From contig MPNN01000001.1 of NCBI GenBank assembly GCA_002239045.1, forward strand, positions 372,001-436,000: a stretch of DNA of 64,000 nt. The letters are read 5' to 3'. Of the stretch, positions 44,941 to 53,498 are shown piece after piece. How positions within the stretch are numbered: the first letter of the stretch is position 1; every line of letters begins with the position of its first letter. This DNA comes from SAR202 cluster bacterium bin127. GTDB taxonomy: Bacteria > Chloroflexota > Dehalococcoidia > Lucifugimonadales > Lucifugimonadaceae. The notes under the pieces are model-generated. The model saw nothing but the letters and a program-made list of their open reading frames with translations, had not been told where the DNA came from and did no database searches. The position numbers and the translations under genes are program-made.

Positions 44941-45423
44941 GTTATTCATCGCCGCGCTTGCGGGGATTGGACGTGGGCCCGTCCTTTAGTTCCAGCGTCT
45001 GACCACGTTGCCAGACCGTGGGCCCGGAGTTCGGCTGCTTGAGCTGTGCCGCCCTCCATCGCTCGGTTAGTCCCGAGCTGGTGCTGTAGCCGCGCCCTGT
45101 TTGTTGTTGAGGGCCGACGTCTGCCGGATTCACGAACGTTCGCCCAGCCCTTGGACGTCGGTACCACGTGCGTGGTACTGATGTCTGGCTCGTTTTGCGG
45201 CGCCCGCCATAGGCGACGCGACTGGACCTTGTAGCAGCGTTCGTTTCTAACGGTCCCTCCCGACGTTGCATCTTGTTTGCTCAAGGATGCCGAGATCAGT
45301 CTTTGACTGTGTTGCTCTTGTGGTGTTGCGTTCACGGTCTTGGGCTGGGCCTCGGGTTTTTGTCGGCAGGGTCTAGTTGAGGTCGTATCCGCACCCGTCG
45401 GCGCGGCGATGTTTTTGAATTCA
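44941..45423 (-). ncRNA. Unidentified structured RNA of about 480 nt
   Basis: No convincing protein lies here. On the minus strand a strong promoter would start transcription near 45423. The two ends pair perfectly over 11 bp (45401-45411 with 44947-44957). Between them are many local helices: 45297-45309 (5-bp stem, AAA loop), 45268-45290 (8 bp, one bulge), 45242-45252, 45224-45228 with 45252-45256, 45205-45215, 45161-45178 (7 bp), 45094-45098 with 45110-45114, 45061-45078 (6 bp) and 44969-44984. Loops are A-rich on this strand. RNase P and tmRNA were tested by eye: the conserved GAGGAAAGTCC box and a tRNA-like end or Ala-Ala tag are missing. Some hairpins have G-U pairs only if read on the plus strand, so strand is not certain. 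Confidence 0.6.
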
Positions 45424-45429
45424 TGTTCT

Positions 45430-45457
45430 ATGATAGCACGGATGTGTTGGTTGTCAA
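45430..45457 (-). promoter_or_regulatory. Strong promoter for the structured RNA
   Basis: On the minus strand a perfect TTGACA (45452-45457) and TATCAT (45430-45435) are spaced 16 bp apart. The expected start lies about 12 nt before the 5' arm of the end-closing helix. This is among the best promoters in the window. Confidence 0.6.
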
Positions 45458-45714
45458 GTGTGAACTATGATGAGAATGATTTTGAAGGATTGGAATGATG
45501 GGGTGTGCCCTGTTTGGGTTGGCGGCGGTTTGTTGGGGGTTGGTTTCTTTTGGTTGATGTGATCTAGGATTCGGCGTCGGATGCAGGTGGTGGACATTCC
45601 GACGTAGATGTAGGTATCAGATGATTCGCCGTATTCGGGCGATTCCCAGATGGCGTAGACGCCCTGTAGGTCTTGGGAGAGGTTTTGGACTTGGGCGCGG
45701 GTGAAGAGGCGGGG
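45454..45714 (-). pseudogene. Remnant of a GIY-YIG nuclease-domain protein
   Basis: Between stop codons at 45715 and 45454 the minus strand encodes LSQDLQGVYAIWES ... YIYVGMSTTCIRRRILDHI, a clear GIY-YIG nuclease half (GVY and YVG spaced as in UvrC and homing-type nucleases). There is a stop directly upstream and no ATG, GTG or TTG start before the motif, so the gene is 5'-truncated or frameshifted. Its last codons overlap the -35 box of the structured-RNA promoter. Its 5' side runs up to the restriction-modification gene on the other strand. Confidence 0.6.
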
Positions 45715-45837
45715 CTAAGTCCGGTTCGCCATTTCGTTTTAAGGAAACGGTCATCAGCGAATAGAATCTCTGTTCAGCACCTTTCAAGTACCACGAATGA
45801 TTTGAAGCCAGCAAGTTTGAGAACTGGTAAGTCGACC

Positions 45838-48660
45838 ATGCCTAGACGAAACAACAGCGAAACCAACCGCGAAGAGGCGTTCAACGTCGAACTCGCACGA
45901 ATGCTCAGGGATCGCGGTATTACCGCACGCGCTGAGCGTCGGAGTCGGCAAGGCATCCCTGACGTTCGAGTCGAATTGAGGACTGGCGACGACGTGATTT
46001 TGGAATGCAAGTATGCTGGTTCCGTAAGCGCTTTGGAAAACCAACTCGATGAACGATTGGGTTCGTTCCCGGATCATTTGGGGATTTTGGGAATCGTATA
46101 CCCTGATCGTTTTCGCGGCGCTCCGGATGTTGATGCCAGCCTCGCGAACGCCAATGATATCGAGTGGTGGTTGCACGGGGTTAGAGGTAAGGCAGAACAC
46201 GATCGTCGAGTCCGGACCGGGTCGGTGGTTGATCTTGCAGATCACTTGCGAGTTCTCCCATTGGAGATCGAAGGTGTTGATCGGGTAGATGCTGCAGCCG
46301 CTGTAGTAGGTTACGCGCTCGAAGAATCGGCGCAGAAAATCGCTGGGCATGCCCGAATTGCACGCCGGATATCGGACATCGTTGCAGATTCGGACAAGGA
46401 GGAGGATGAAGCAGCTGCACTGAGAATAGCGTGTCTGGTGCTTTTCAACGCATTGGCGTTTCAAGATCGATTGGCTGCGGTTGACAAGAATGTTGCCACC
46501 GTTACCGAAGCGATTAGAAACGGACTCGATGGACTGCACGACGTTTGGCTTTACGTGATGGATGAGATCGATTATGTGCCAGTGTTCGAATTGGCCGGTC
46601 ACATCGTGGATGTGCTCAAAGACGGTCCGCCAGAAGTCCAAATGCCGGTTGTCGATCCTTTAGCGAAGGCCGTGAAGGACACTCGGACACTTGAAGGACA
46701 TGACCTAGCCGGCCGATTGTTCCACACTCTTTTGACGGACGCTAAGTTCACGGGCGCTTACTACACATCTGTTCCGGCAGCTACCATGTTGGTTCAGCTG
46801 GTGTTCGAAGGCTGGCCAAATGGTGTTGACTGGTCGGACCATGAATTCCCGGGTTCGCTCAATGTAGCTGACCTCGCGTGCGGAACCGGAACTTTGTTGA
46901 TGGCGGTTGCCGTCGAGGTAGAGCGCCGACATACGGCGGCTGGGGGAACGGAGGCCGCGGCGCTTCACAAAGCTATGGTTGAGCAAGCATTGCATGGATA
47001 CGACGTGCAATTGTCGGCATTGCATTTCGCGGCTACCAGTTTGGCGATGCTCAATCCTGATATCAAGTTCGATCGCATGAGTCTATACGAGATGGCGCTG
47101 GGTGCTCAGGGCTCGAACATCTTGCTAGGGTCATTGGAGTTCCTAAACCAAGACGAAGCTGCTGTGCAATACGCTTTGTCTTCCGAGGAGACTGGCGTGG
47201 CCACGCGAGATGCTAGGAGAGTTTCCGGCCGGGGTTCACGGGGCGTCGAAGTGGGTGAAACCGCGAAACTACCGGATCTTGATCTGGCAATAATGAACCC
47301 TCCTTTTACGCGGTCAGTGATCGGCAATCTGTTGTTTGGCAGCCTACCGCAATCGGAGCGTCGAAAGCTACAAGACGAACTATCGCGGCGACTAAAGACG
47401 ATGCAGGCGTCATCGACAGCCGGTCTTGGCGCGGCTTTTGTAGCGGCTGCATCACCCAAACTCCGCCCGGGCGAAGGCCGTTTGGCGTTGGTGTTACCGG
47501 TTACTGTTTGTACCGGCCCGTCTTGGTTGCAGACGCGCGCGTTAATAGAGAACGACTATGTGCTTGACGTGGTGGTGGCTTCTCACGATCCTACGCGTTG
47601 GAACTTTTCAGACAGCACCGACCTGTCGGAGGCGTTACTGGTCGCAACGCGGCGACCTGAGAATGGTAATGACGTGGAATATCGGACCACTTTTGCGAAT
47701 CTTTGGCGGAATCCGAAAGGGGTATTGGATGCGCATCTCGTAGCAGAAGCTGTCAACACGACACAACCGGCGAGGATCGAGGATACGGGCACTGCCCTTT
47801 TAGAAGTTGATGGCGAACATGTGGGTGAAGTGTTTTCGATTCCGGAATCGATACTCAGGAGCAAGCAGTGGGCCGGTGTGCAGTTCGCCCGTGCAGATAT
47901 CGTTCGGAGCGCGCTCAAGCTTTTGGAAGGTGGGGAAGTGGGGATACCCGGCGAGCCTCTTATCGGCCGTGTACCGATGTGTAGGCTCGATGAAATCGGA
48001 AAGATAGGGCCGGACATCAGGGATGTACGCGACGGATTTGAACCAACAGACGCGGTAACGGCCTACCCGATGGTTGCTAATCACGACACTAACAAGAGAC
48101 GCAGTTTGACAACTGCGCCTGACAGATATTTGGCGCCGCTAGTTGCGCCGCGTCCGGGTCGCAGACTAAAGTCAGTCGGTCAACTGTGGCCGAAATCAGG
48201 TCGTTTGTTACTAGGCGCACGATTCCGACTTAACACAACGAGAGTTGTTGCCATGCGGTCTGAGAGTCTTGTATTGGCCAGTATGTGGTGGCCAATACGA
48301 ATTGAAGACGCAGACCTTGAGAAGGTATCAGCACTATGGTTCAATAGCAGCTTAGGCCTTCTAACTCTAATGGCGACGCGTAACACTACGATGGGAAGTT
48401 GGGTTCAACTGAAGAAGGCAGACCTCAGGTATCTGCCAATTCTCGATCCCCGCCGATTGACGGACGCTCAACTCAAGGGTTTGTCTGACCTATTCGACGA
48501 GCTAGCGGATGCGGAGTTTGAACGGTTGCCGGGCATGGCGGATTGCCCTGCTCGGACAGCATTGGATGAGGGATTGTCGGAGATTCTGGGGTTGCCGGAT
48601 TTGCGGGGGTTGAGGGTTTTGTTAGCTTCGGAGCCGGTGGTTTGTAATGTGGGGTTGTGA
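45838..48660 (+). CDS. Single-chain restriction enzyme / N6-adenine methyltransferase (Type IIG-like)
   Basis: A 940-residue enzyme that I read as a fused nuclease and DNA methyltransferase. The N-terminal PD-(D/E)xK site is GIPDVRVEL ... ILECKYA (D42, E56, K58). A helical region (about 130-300) leads to the methyltransferase: FTGAYYTSVPAA, motif I DLACGTG (345-351) and motif IV NPPF (487-490). The C-terminal 350 residues should be target recognition. It is of a different lineage from the MmeI-type gene at 4317. The ATG (MPRRNNSET) fits the nuclease domain; the open frame extends back to 45673 without support. A PglX-like role in a larger system cannot be excluded, but no partner genes are seen. 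Confidence 0.85.
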   Translation: MPRRNNSETNREEAFNVELARMLRDRGITARAERRSRQGIPDVRVELRTGDDVILECKYAGSVSALENQLDERLGSFPDHLGILGIVYPDRFRGAPDVDASLANANDIEWWLHGVRGKAEHDRRVRTGSVVDLADHLRVLPLEIEGVDRVDAAAAVVGYALEESAQKIAGHARIARRISDIVADSDKEEDEAAALRIACLVLFNALAFQDRLAAVDKNVATVTEAIRNGLDGLHDVWLYVMDEIDYVPVFELAGHIVDVLKDGPPEVQMPVVDPLAKAVKDTRTLEGHDLAGRLFHTLLTDAKFTGAYYTSVPAATMLVQLVFEGWPNGVDWSDHEFPGSLNVADLACGTGTLLMAVAVEVERRHTAAGGTEAAALHKAMVEQALHGYDVQLSALHFAATSLAMLNPDIKFDRMSLYEMALGAQGSNILLGSLEFLNQDEAAVQYALSSEETGVATRDARRVSGRGSRGVEVGETAKLPDLDLAIMNPPFTRSVIGNLLFGSLPQSERRKLQDELSRRLKTMQASSTAGLGAAFVAAASPKLRPGEGRLALVLPVTVCTGPSWLQTRALIENDYVLDVVVASHDPTRWNFSDSTDLSEALLVATRRPENGNDVEYRTTFANLWRNPKGVLDAHLVAEAVNTTQPARIEDTGTALLEVDGEHVGEVFSIPESILRSKQWAGVQFARADIVRSALKLLEGGEVGIPGEPLIGRVPMCRLDEIGKIGPDIRDVRDGFEPTDAVTAYPMVANHDTNKRRSLTTAPDRYLAPLVAPRPGRRLKSVGQLWPKSGRLLLGARFRLNTTRVVAMRSESLVLASMWWPIRIEDADLEKVSALWFNSSLGLLTLMATRNTTMGSWVQLKKADLRYLPILDPRRLTDAQLKGLSDLFDELADAEFERLPGMADCPARTALDEGLSEILGLPDLRGLRVLLASEPVVCNVGL

Positions 48661-48829
48661 GGGGGGAGGCTGTTGGTTGATGGGATGAGGGATTAGAGTG
48701 CGAGAGGTTGTGGTGCTGGTGTGTGCGGGTGAGTGAATCGTGGTCGATACAACCTGAGATAAAATGAAACTTATGTGCTGACGAAGCGTTATCCTGCCTT
48801 GAAACAACCGGCTTGGAGGGTCCAATCAG

Positions 48830-49663
48830 GTGGCTGCAAATAGTCTGAAGTTCAAACAAAGAATCTTGACGCTGAACCGCGTCGTCATCGATACCTTTGA
48901 CGATTATAGATGGCAAGAATTGGGTATCTTGACGAACGAGCTTCCAATGATCGAGAATCATCGATATTTGCTGAGGAGTTTACGTTGGGGAGATGACGAC
49001 TACTCTGGCCACTCTTTAAGAACCCTTAGAAAGATAGTTGGCGATGACGACACCGTCCTGAATTCGATTGAAGAGTTTGTGGGCGTTGAAGAGTGGTTGA
49101 AGAAAGAAGAACCGGACACCTGGCGAGCGATGTACGGCAACAATACATCGCCTGAACTAGAAGTGATCGAAGAAGTAGCGACTCGACTCGACATTTGGGA
49201 ATTGAATAGGCATGCCGGTAGGATTCGGCGTGGATTGCGCGAAGACCCGGAACAAGCGATCGGTTCCTCAAAGGAACTGCTGGAAACGGTGTTCAAATCA
49301 ATTGTGAGTGTAGAAGGCGAAAAAGCAAATCAAGAGACAACTGCACTCGTAAAAGAAGCGTGGCAGAAACTGGATCTAGATGCGGATGGGGTATTGCAAG
49401 GCGCGCCTGGTCGTGAAACCATCAGGCGGACACTCAGCAATCTTGGTCAGATCGTACAAGGCGTTTCGGAAGTTCGTAATCTTTACGGAACGGGTCACGG
49501 ACGTTATAAATCGAAGGAGTTGGAAATCGTCCATGCGCGTTTGGTCGTGAATGCCGCAATCACCTTAGCGACCTATTTATTGGAAGTCTCAGAGAATGTG
49601 CTTAACGATGTGCAAAAAGATTCGAGCGACAATGCAACTCAGGATGAGGGTTTGCCGTGGTGA
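48830..49663 (+). CDS. Abortive-infection C-terminal domain (Abi_C) protein
   Basis: A 277-residue protein whose last half matches the Abi_C family: IGSSKELLETVFKSI (144-158), a middle helix, VRNLYGTGHGR (215-225) and HARLVVNAAITLATYLLE (235-252). The R216-x6-H223 spacing resembles the HEPN ribonuclease motif, so it may be an RNA-cutting defence effector; this is inference. The N-terminal half is helical and unrecognised, perhaps a sensor. GTG start with GGAGGG nine bases upstream. It follows the restriction-modification gene by 169 bp on the same strand, and that gap has a TAAAAT -10-like box near 48757. Confidence 0.8.
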   Translation: MAANSLKFKQRILTLNRVVIDTFDDYRWQELGILTNELPMIENHRYLLRSLRWGDDDYSGHSLRTLRKIVGDDDTVLNSIEEFVGVEEWLKKEEPDTWRAMYGNNTSPELEVIEEVATRLDIWELNRHAGRIRRGLREDPEQAIGSSKELLETVFKSIVSVEGEKANQETTALVKEAWQKLDLDADGVLQGAPGRETIRRTLSNLGQIVQGVSEVRNLYGTGHGRYKSKELEIVHARLVVNAAITLATYLLEVSENVLNDVQKDSSDNATQDEGLPW

Positions 49664-49709
49664 CGTTGCTGCCAAGAAATGCTTAGATGTGGCGGTGCGA
49701 AGAACGACC

Positions 49710-49830
49710 TCTCCCTGATCACCCTCACCCTAGCCCTCTCCCATCGAGGGAGAGGGGATTGCACCGCCCTGCCGCTCTGGATTCCGGCTTTCGCCGGAAT
49801 GACGGAGGTTATGCATAGCACCCGAAGGGG
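49710..49830. repeat. Composite dispersed repeat (families C and A)
   Basis: The 172-bp gap after the Abi_C gene is filled by a composite: ccctcaccctagccctctccc ... gagggagaggggatt, then the palindrome attccggctttcgccggaat-gacgg (49781-49805), then a tail tagcacccgaaggggg. Palindrome and tail recur together at 59111-59160. Confidence 0.7.
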
Positions 49831-49835
49831 GTGTT

Positions 49836-50225
49836 TCAATCCTCGTTTGTTATCGGTTTGATACTAACTGTGCCGTTGTGGATGGCTCGGATGTGGATAT
49901 CGTTGTGTGCGAGCAACTTCATTCCGATTGTTGGTACGCTCTCCGAGCGATGAACTGTGATTTGGCGACGTTCTCCGAACCAATCGACGTTGGCCAAGTA
50001 GGATTCGAAGTAAACGACGCTACTGTCACCCAGTTCCATTCGGCTGCTCCCAGCCTGCCGGAGGCCTAAACCGTCGATTGCTCTGCCAGATAGGGTGAGG
50101 AATTCGGTGAAGCCAGTATCGAGCGTCGCTCTTAAGGGCCGACGTTGTCCGTCGATGCCGTAAATCGCGATGTTGACGTAAATTCGGAGCGACTCGCCCA
50201 ATGAGGCGACTACACCTTGATCCAC
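49836..50225 (-). CDS. Retropepsin-like (clan AA) aspartic protease, second copy
   Basis: A 129-residue clan AA protein with the catalytic triplet D36-T37-G38 in ATLDTGFTEF, followed by strands with VVYFESYLANVDWFG, and the C-terminal PTIGMKLLAHNDIHIRAI ... GTVSIKPI pattern common to this group. No signal peptide. GTG start, overlapping the upstream YEIG gene by 16 bp. Same order and strand relation as the pair at 3534-4252, though the two proteases are diverged (mostly motif-level identity). The role in the module is unknown. Confidence 0.75.
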   Translation of the reverse strand: MDQGVVASLGESLRIYVNIAIYGIDGQRRPLRATLDTGFTEFLTLSGRAIDGLGLRQAGSSRMELGDSSVVYFESYLANVDWFGERRQITVHRSESVPTIGMKLLAHNDIHIRAIHNGTVSIKPITNED

Positions 50226-50491
50226 GAATCGTCTTCCTCTGGTTGTCCACCCCAGTAACCGACGGTGACAGGCCCGTGTCGCAAGAATACGATTTCGGCA
50301 TCTGGGATTCGTTGGGTGAGCCGTTCGAACAGATCTATGTAGTCACCGCCGATCTCGTACTCGCCGGAGTTGACGTCGACGGCGAGCATCATCCCGAGTT
50401 GGTCTTCGGTCAGCTGATGCTTGATGCGTTCGTGGTAGAGCTTGGTGCCGAGTTCGCCGACGTGTGATCTTTCTTCTTGGGTTCGGACCAT
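50210..50491 (-). CDS. Small YEIG-motif protein, second copy
   Basis: A 93-residue protein homologous to the one at 3911-4252. Shared features, in order: a helix with LYHERI (IYEEQL in the other), LAVDVNSGEYEIG (43-48 is GEYEIG), about 12 residues, RIPDA (61-65), then a hydrophobic strand ending VGYWGG. It is shorter at both ends. AAGG seven bases before the ATG is a good ribosome-binding site. The start of the retropepsin-like gene lies within its end, so the two should be translated together. Function unknown. Confidence 0.72.
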   Translation of the reverse strand: MVRTQEERSHVGELGTKLYHERIKHQLTEDQLGMMLAVDVNSGEYEIGGDYIDLFERLTQRIPDAEIVFLRHGPVTVGYWGGQPEEDDSWIKV

Positions 50492-50519
50492 GATTTCGCC
50501 TTAATGTCCCTTGTAGTTA

Positions 50520-50772
50520 CTTTACCATCGGAGGGAGAGGGGATTGCGCTTGCGCTGGCCTGCCCCTCTGGATGGACGTTCCGTCCGCTGAAGCGCCGGC
50601 TTTCGCCGGAATGACGTGGGGGTTCGCTGGCGCGCACCCCCTTTAGTTTCCCCTCAGAGAGGGGGAGGAAAATGGATGTGTTGTCGATTCTGGATTCCCG
50701 CGTGCGCGGGAATGACGGGCTGTTCACTGGCGCGCACCCCCTTTAGTTCCCCCTCGGAGATGGGGAGGGATG
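50520..50772. repeat. Cluster of dispersed repeats with a duplicated 75-bp composite
   Basis: No gene lies here. Two near-identical composites follow each other: palindrome family A (50596-50616 and 50694-50717), then ggcgcgcaccccctttagtt, then a hairpin with ccct-agaga-ggggg-type arms, ending near 50668 and 50770. A family C fragment (gggagaggggatt) starts the cluster. It separates the protease module from the amino-acid transporter operon. Confidence 0.7.
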
Positions 50773-50776
50773 TTGA

Positions 50777-51568
50777 CTACAGAATCTGATCCAAGAAGAG
50801 TTGGGTTCGGTCTTCGGTGGGGTTGGTGAAGATGTGGTTGGGGGTGTTTATTTCTACTAGTTGGCCTTCGTCGAACATGGCCATGCGGTCGGCTACTTCT
50901 CTTGCGAAGCCCATTTCGTGGGTTACGCAGAGCATGGTCATGCCGGTGTCGGCGAGTTCTCGCATGACGTCGAGAACTTCTTTGATCATTTCGGGGTCGA
51001 GTGCTGATGTGGGTTCGTCGAAGAGCATTATTTCGGGTTGCATGGCGAGGGCTCTTGCGATGGCTACCCGTTGCTGTTGGCCGCCGGAGAGTTCGGCGGG
51101 GTATTTTTCGGCTTGTTCGGGGATACCGACGCGTTCGAGGAGGGACATTGCGAGGTCGTCGGCTTCGGCTTTGGGTAGGTGTCGGACGCGTTGTGGCGCG
51201 AGGGTGATGTTGCCGAGGACGGAGATGTGGGGGAAGAGGTTGAATTGTTGGAAGACCATGCCGACTTCGCGGCGGATGGCGTCGAGGTTGCGGAGGTCGT
51301 TGGTCATCTCGATGCCGTCGACGATGATTTTGCCTTGCTGGTGCTCTTCGAGGCGGTTGATCATGCGGATGAAGGTTGATTTGCCGGAGCCGGAGGGTCC
51401 GAAGATGACGACTACCTCTCCCCTCTTTACGGACATGGTGACGTCGTTTACGGCGCAGAAGTTTCCGAACCATTTGTAGACGTTTTCACAGACGATTATG
51501 TCGTCGCGTTCTTCGAGGGGGACGTTGCGGATGTCGGGGTTGGTTACGGAGATGGATTCGGTGGTCAT
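50777..51568 (-). CDS. aapP: General L-amino-acid ABC transporter, ATP-binding protein
   Basis: The ATPase of an Aap/polar-amino-acid uptake system, 263 residues. Walker A GPSGSGKS (57-64), Q-loop FQQFNLFPH, signature LSGGQQQ (160-166), Walker B IMLFDEP (180-186) and the H-loop VTHEMGFA are all intact. It is last in a minus-strand operon with two permeases and two binding proteins. The N-terminus is about 20 residues longer than in many homologues. Confidence 0.94.
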   Translation of the reverse strand: MTTESISVTNPDIRNVPLEERDDIIVCENVYKWFGNFCAVNDVTMSVKRGEVVVIFGPSGSGKSTFIRMINRLEEHQQGKIIVDGIEMTNDLRNLDAIRREVGMVFQQFNLFPHISVLGNITLAPQRVRHLPKAEADDLAMSLLERVGIPEQAEKYPAELSGGQQQRVAIARALAMQPEIMLFDEPTSALDPEMIKEVLDVMRELADTGMTMLCVTHEMGFAREVADRMAMFDEGQLVEINTPNHIFTNPTEDRTQLFLDQIL

Positions 51569-51654
51569 GGTGGATTCCTTGAACTAGGATGGACAGGATG
51601 GGGAAGGATGGTGGTTGTTTGGGGTATTGGTTTTCAGGTTTGGTTGTGGATGAT

Positions 51655-51840
51655 TGGGGTTTCCCTGCCCTTTGTCCGCCCCGGTTGCCCTCACCCCCGG
51701 ATCAAGTCCGGGGCAGGCTCTAGCCCTCTCCCGCTGAGCGGAAGAGGGGACGGTTGTTGGTGGGTTGTGGTGTTTTGGTTTTTGTTTGCGTTGTTGGGCG
51801 ACCACGAGTGTTAGGGCGACCACAAGGGTCGCCCCTACGG
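51655..51840. repeat. Dispersed repeats between transporter genes
   Basis: The 282-bp gap inside the transporter operon contains a family C block (ccctcacccccggatcaag, tagccctctcccgctgagcg) and, at 51796-51838, a direct repeat of gggcgaccac, the second copy running into its own inverted form (gggcgaccacaagggtcgccc). No coding or promoter signal is clear. Confidence 0.6.
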
Positions 51841-51850
51841 TGGGTTTTGG

Positions 51851-53488
51851 TTAGCGTTGGCCTACTCCTAGGGCTCTTTCTATTCGTCTTGAGATGTATG
51901 ACATTGAGAAGGTGAAGATCCAGAATACGGCGGCGATGAAGATGTAGACTTCGTGTCCGTCGTCGACGAATTCTAGGTTTCCTTGGATGGTCACTCGGCC
52001 CATTTCGACGAGGTCGAGCATGCCGATGATGAATACTAGGGAGGTGTCTTTGAAGAGGGATATGGCCTGCCCCACGATTGCTGGGATGATGTTGCGGAGC
52101 CCCTGCGGGAGGGTGATCATGATGGTGGTCTGCCATCCGCGGAGTCCGAGTGCTCTTGCGGCTTCGGTCTGTCCGGTGGCGACTGCGGCCATTCCGCCGC
52201 GGACGTTTTCGGCCATGTAGGCGGAACTGAAGAGGGTGATGGTGATCATGGCGAGGTATAGCTCGTCGATCGATACGTTTTCAGGGAATGTGAGCGGTAG
52301 GAGGTGTCGGGACATGAAGAGGAGGGTGATGAGAGGGACGCCGCGGATGATTTCGATGAAGCCGACGCAGAAGTATTTGAGGAATGGGAGATGGCTGCGG
52401 CGTCCGAGGGCTAGTGCGATGCCGATGGGTATGGAGCAGACGATGCCGACGGCGGCGAGGAGGAGGTTGAGGGTTAGTCCGCCGAGGTCTTGGGTTGGAA
52501 CGGGGTCGAGTCCGGGGATGAAGCTGGTTCCGATGACGAGGATGGCGGAGAAGATGAAGAAGACGATGGCGGCTATCAGGAAGTTTCGGAAGGTCCCGAT
52601 GGATCGGATGGTGGCGAGTCCGTAGCCGATGGCGACGGCGAGGAAGTTGATGATGAAGAGGACGTTGACGAGGAGGTCTGGCGGGTCGGTGACGCTGTAT
52701 GAGAGGACGTATGAGTCATTGGTGATGTGCCCGGCGTCGACTCGAACGAAGTAGGTGCCAGGTTCGAGGGTGTCTTCGACCAAAGTGCCGTCGCCACTGA
52801 TGCCCACGACGATTTCCATTGGGCGGTTGGATTGGTCTTCGATTGTGAGCTTAGCGGTGCCTTGGAGTTGCCGGAGACCGACGACGAATTTTTTGGTCTC
52901 TTCGAGGGTGAATGTGTAGTAGTCTGTGCGGTCTTCTTCGTCGAGGGTGCCGGCGAGATAGGTGGTTCCTGTGAGATCGGTGATGTCTTTCTGGTCGATG
53001 GCGTTGGCGGGATCGGCGTCGGCGATGTCGCGTTGTTTTTCGCGGAGGGACATCGACGCCTGGTCTGGTACGACGGTGGAGTCGTGTTTGGGCGCGCCGA
53101 GGTCGACGCCGAGGTATGGGAGGGTCCCGGCGAGGATGGTGACGATGATGAGCGCGATGGCGAATCCACGGGCGATTCCTCCCCAGAGTCGCCATGCCAT
53201 TCCGAGGAGGACGGAGATTAGGAGGAGCGCGGTTTCAGGTCGCCAGTAGAACTCTTGGGGGTAGCGTCCGATGACGTAGAGGGGCACGCGGGAGGTTACG
53301 GCTTCCCATGATGCGGTGAAGAAGACCCAGTTAATGGACTGGAAGATGGCGATTGCGATGATTAAACCGAGGACGATGGTGATGATGCCGTCGGTTGGCG
53401 AGGCGAATAGGTTGGCGCGGATCCATCCGGGCACGCCGACGGTCAACATCGGCGGTGCGGGATTTGGTCTTGTGGATTGCTGGTTCAT
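51851..53488 (-). CDS. aapM: Amino-acid ABC permease (AapM-like) with inserted PPC-like domain
   Basis: A permease of 545 residues, well above the 380 or so usual for AapM. N-terminal membrane helices (about 33-55, 86-100, 107-125) and the AapM-like segment YPQEFYWRP are followed by a soluble insert (about 140-270), then helices from 272 on. The ABC permease core follows, with the coupling-loop motif AARALGLRGWQTTIMITLPQG. The insert reads as a PPC (pre-peptidase C-terminal) beta domain: YLAGTLDEEDRTDYYTFTLEE, LEPGTYFVRVDAG, SYVLSYSV. It would sit on the outside, perhaps contacting binding proteins or ligand. Pairs with the AapQ-like gene 10 bp upstream. Confidence 0.88.
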   Translation of the reverse strand: MNQQSTRPNPAPPMLTVGVPGWIRANLFASPTDGIITIVLGLIIAIAIFQSINWVFFTASWEAVTSRVPLYVIGRYPQEFYWRPETALLLISVLLGMAWRLWGGIARGFAIALIIVTILAGTLPYLGVDLGAPKHDSTVVPDQASMSLREKQRDIADADPANAIDQKDITDLTGTTYLAGTLDEEDRTDYYTFTLEETKKFVVGLRQLQGTAKLTIEDQSNRPMEIVVGISGDGTLVEDTLEPGTYFVRVDAGHITNDSYVLSYSVTDPPDLLVNVLFIINFLAVAIGYGLATIRSIGTFRNFLIAAIVFFIFSAILVIGTSFIPGLDPVPTQDLGGLTLNLLLAAVGIVCSIPIGIALALGRRSHLPFLKYFCVGFIEIIRGVPLITLLFMSRHLLPLTFPENVSIDELYLAMITITLFSSAYMAENVRGGMAAVATGQTEAARALGLRGWQTTIMITLPQGLRNIIPAIVGQAISLFKDTSLVFIIGMLDLVEMGRVTIQGNLEFVDDGHEVYIFIAAVFWIFTFSMSYISRRIERALGVGQR

Positions 53489-53498
53489 GAATCGGTAG

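Noticed and set aside
44848-44970. CRISPR array
   Set aside because: Two or three ccccgc-type palindromes with shared ccgaatggtt look array-like, but units differ too much, spacing is irregular and no cas gene is near; they belong to a dispersed repeat family.
44942-45335. Two minus-strand frames (109 and 129 codons) across the structured RNA
   Set aside because: They overlap in different frames, follow hairpin-rich sequence, lack a ribosome-binding site and resemble no protein.
44941-45423. RNase P RNA or tmRNA identity for the structured RNA
   Set aside because: No GAGGAAAGTCC or ACAGAA-CCGGCTTA-like blocks on either strand; no tRNA-like acceptor/T-arm and no Ala-Ala-stop tag. A lone GGCTGCTTGAGC match on the plus strand is not enough.
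45784-46641. 285-codon minus-strand frame opposite the Type IIG-like gene
   Set aside because: Antisense to the nuclease domain with visible PD-(D/E)xK motif; no recognisable domain.
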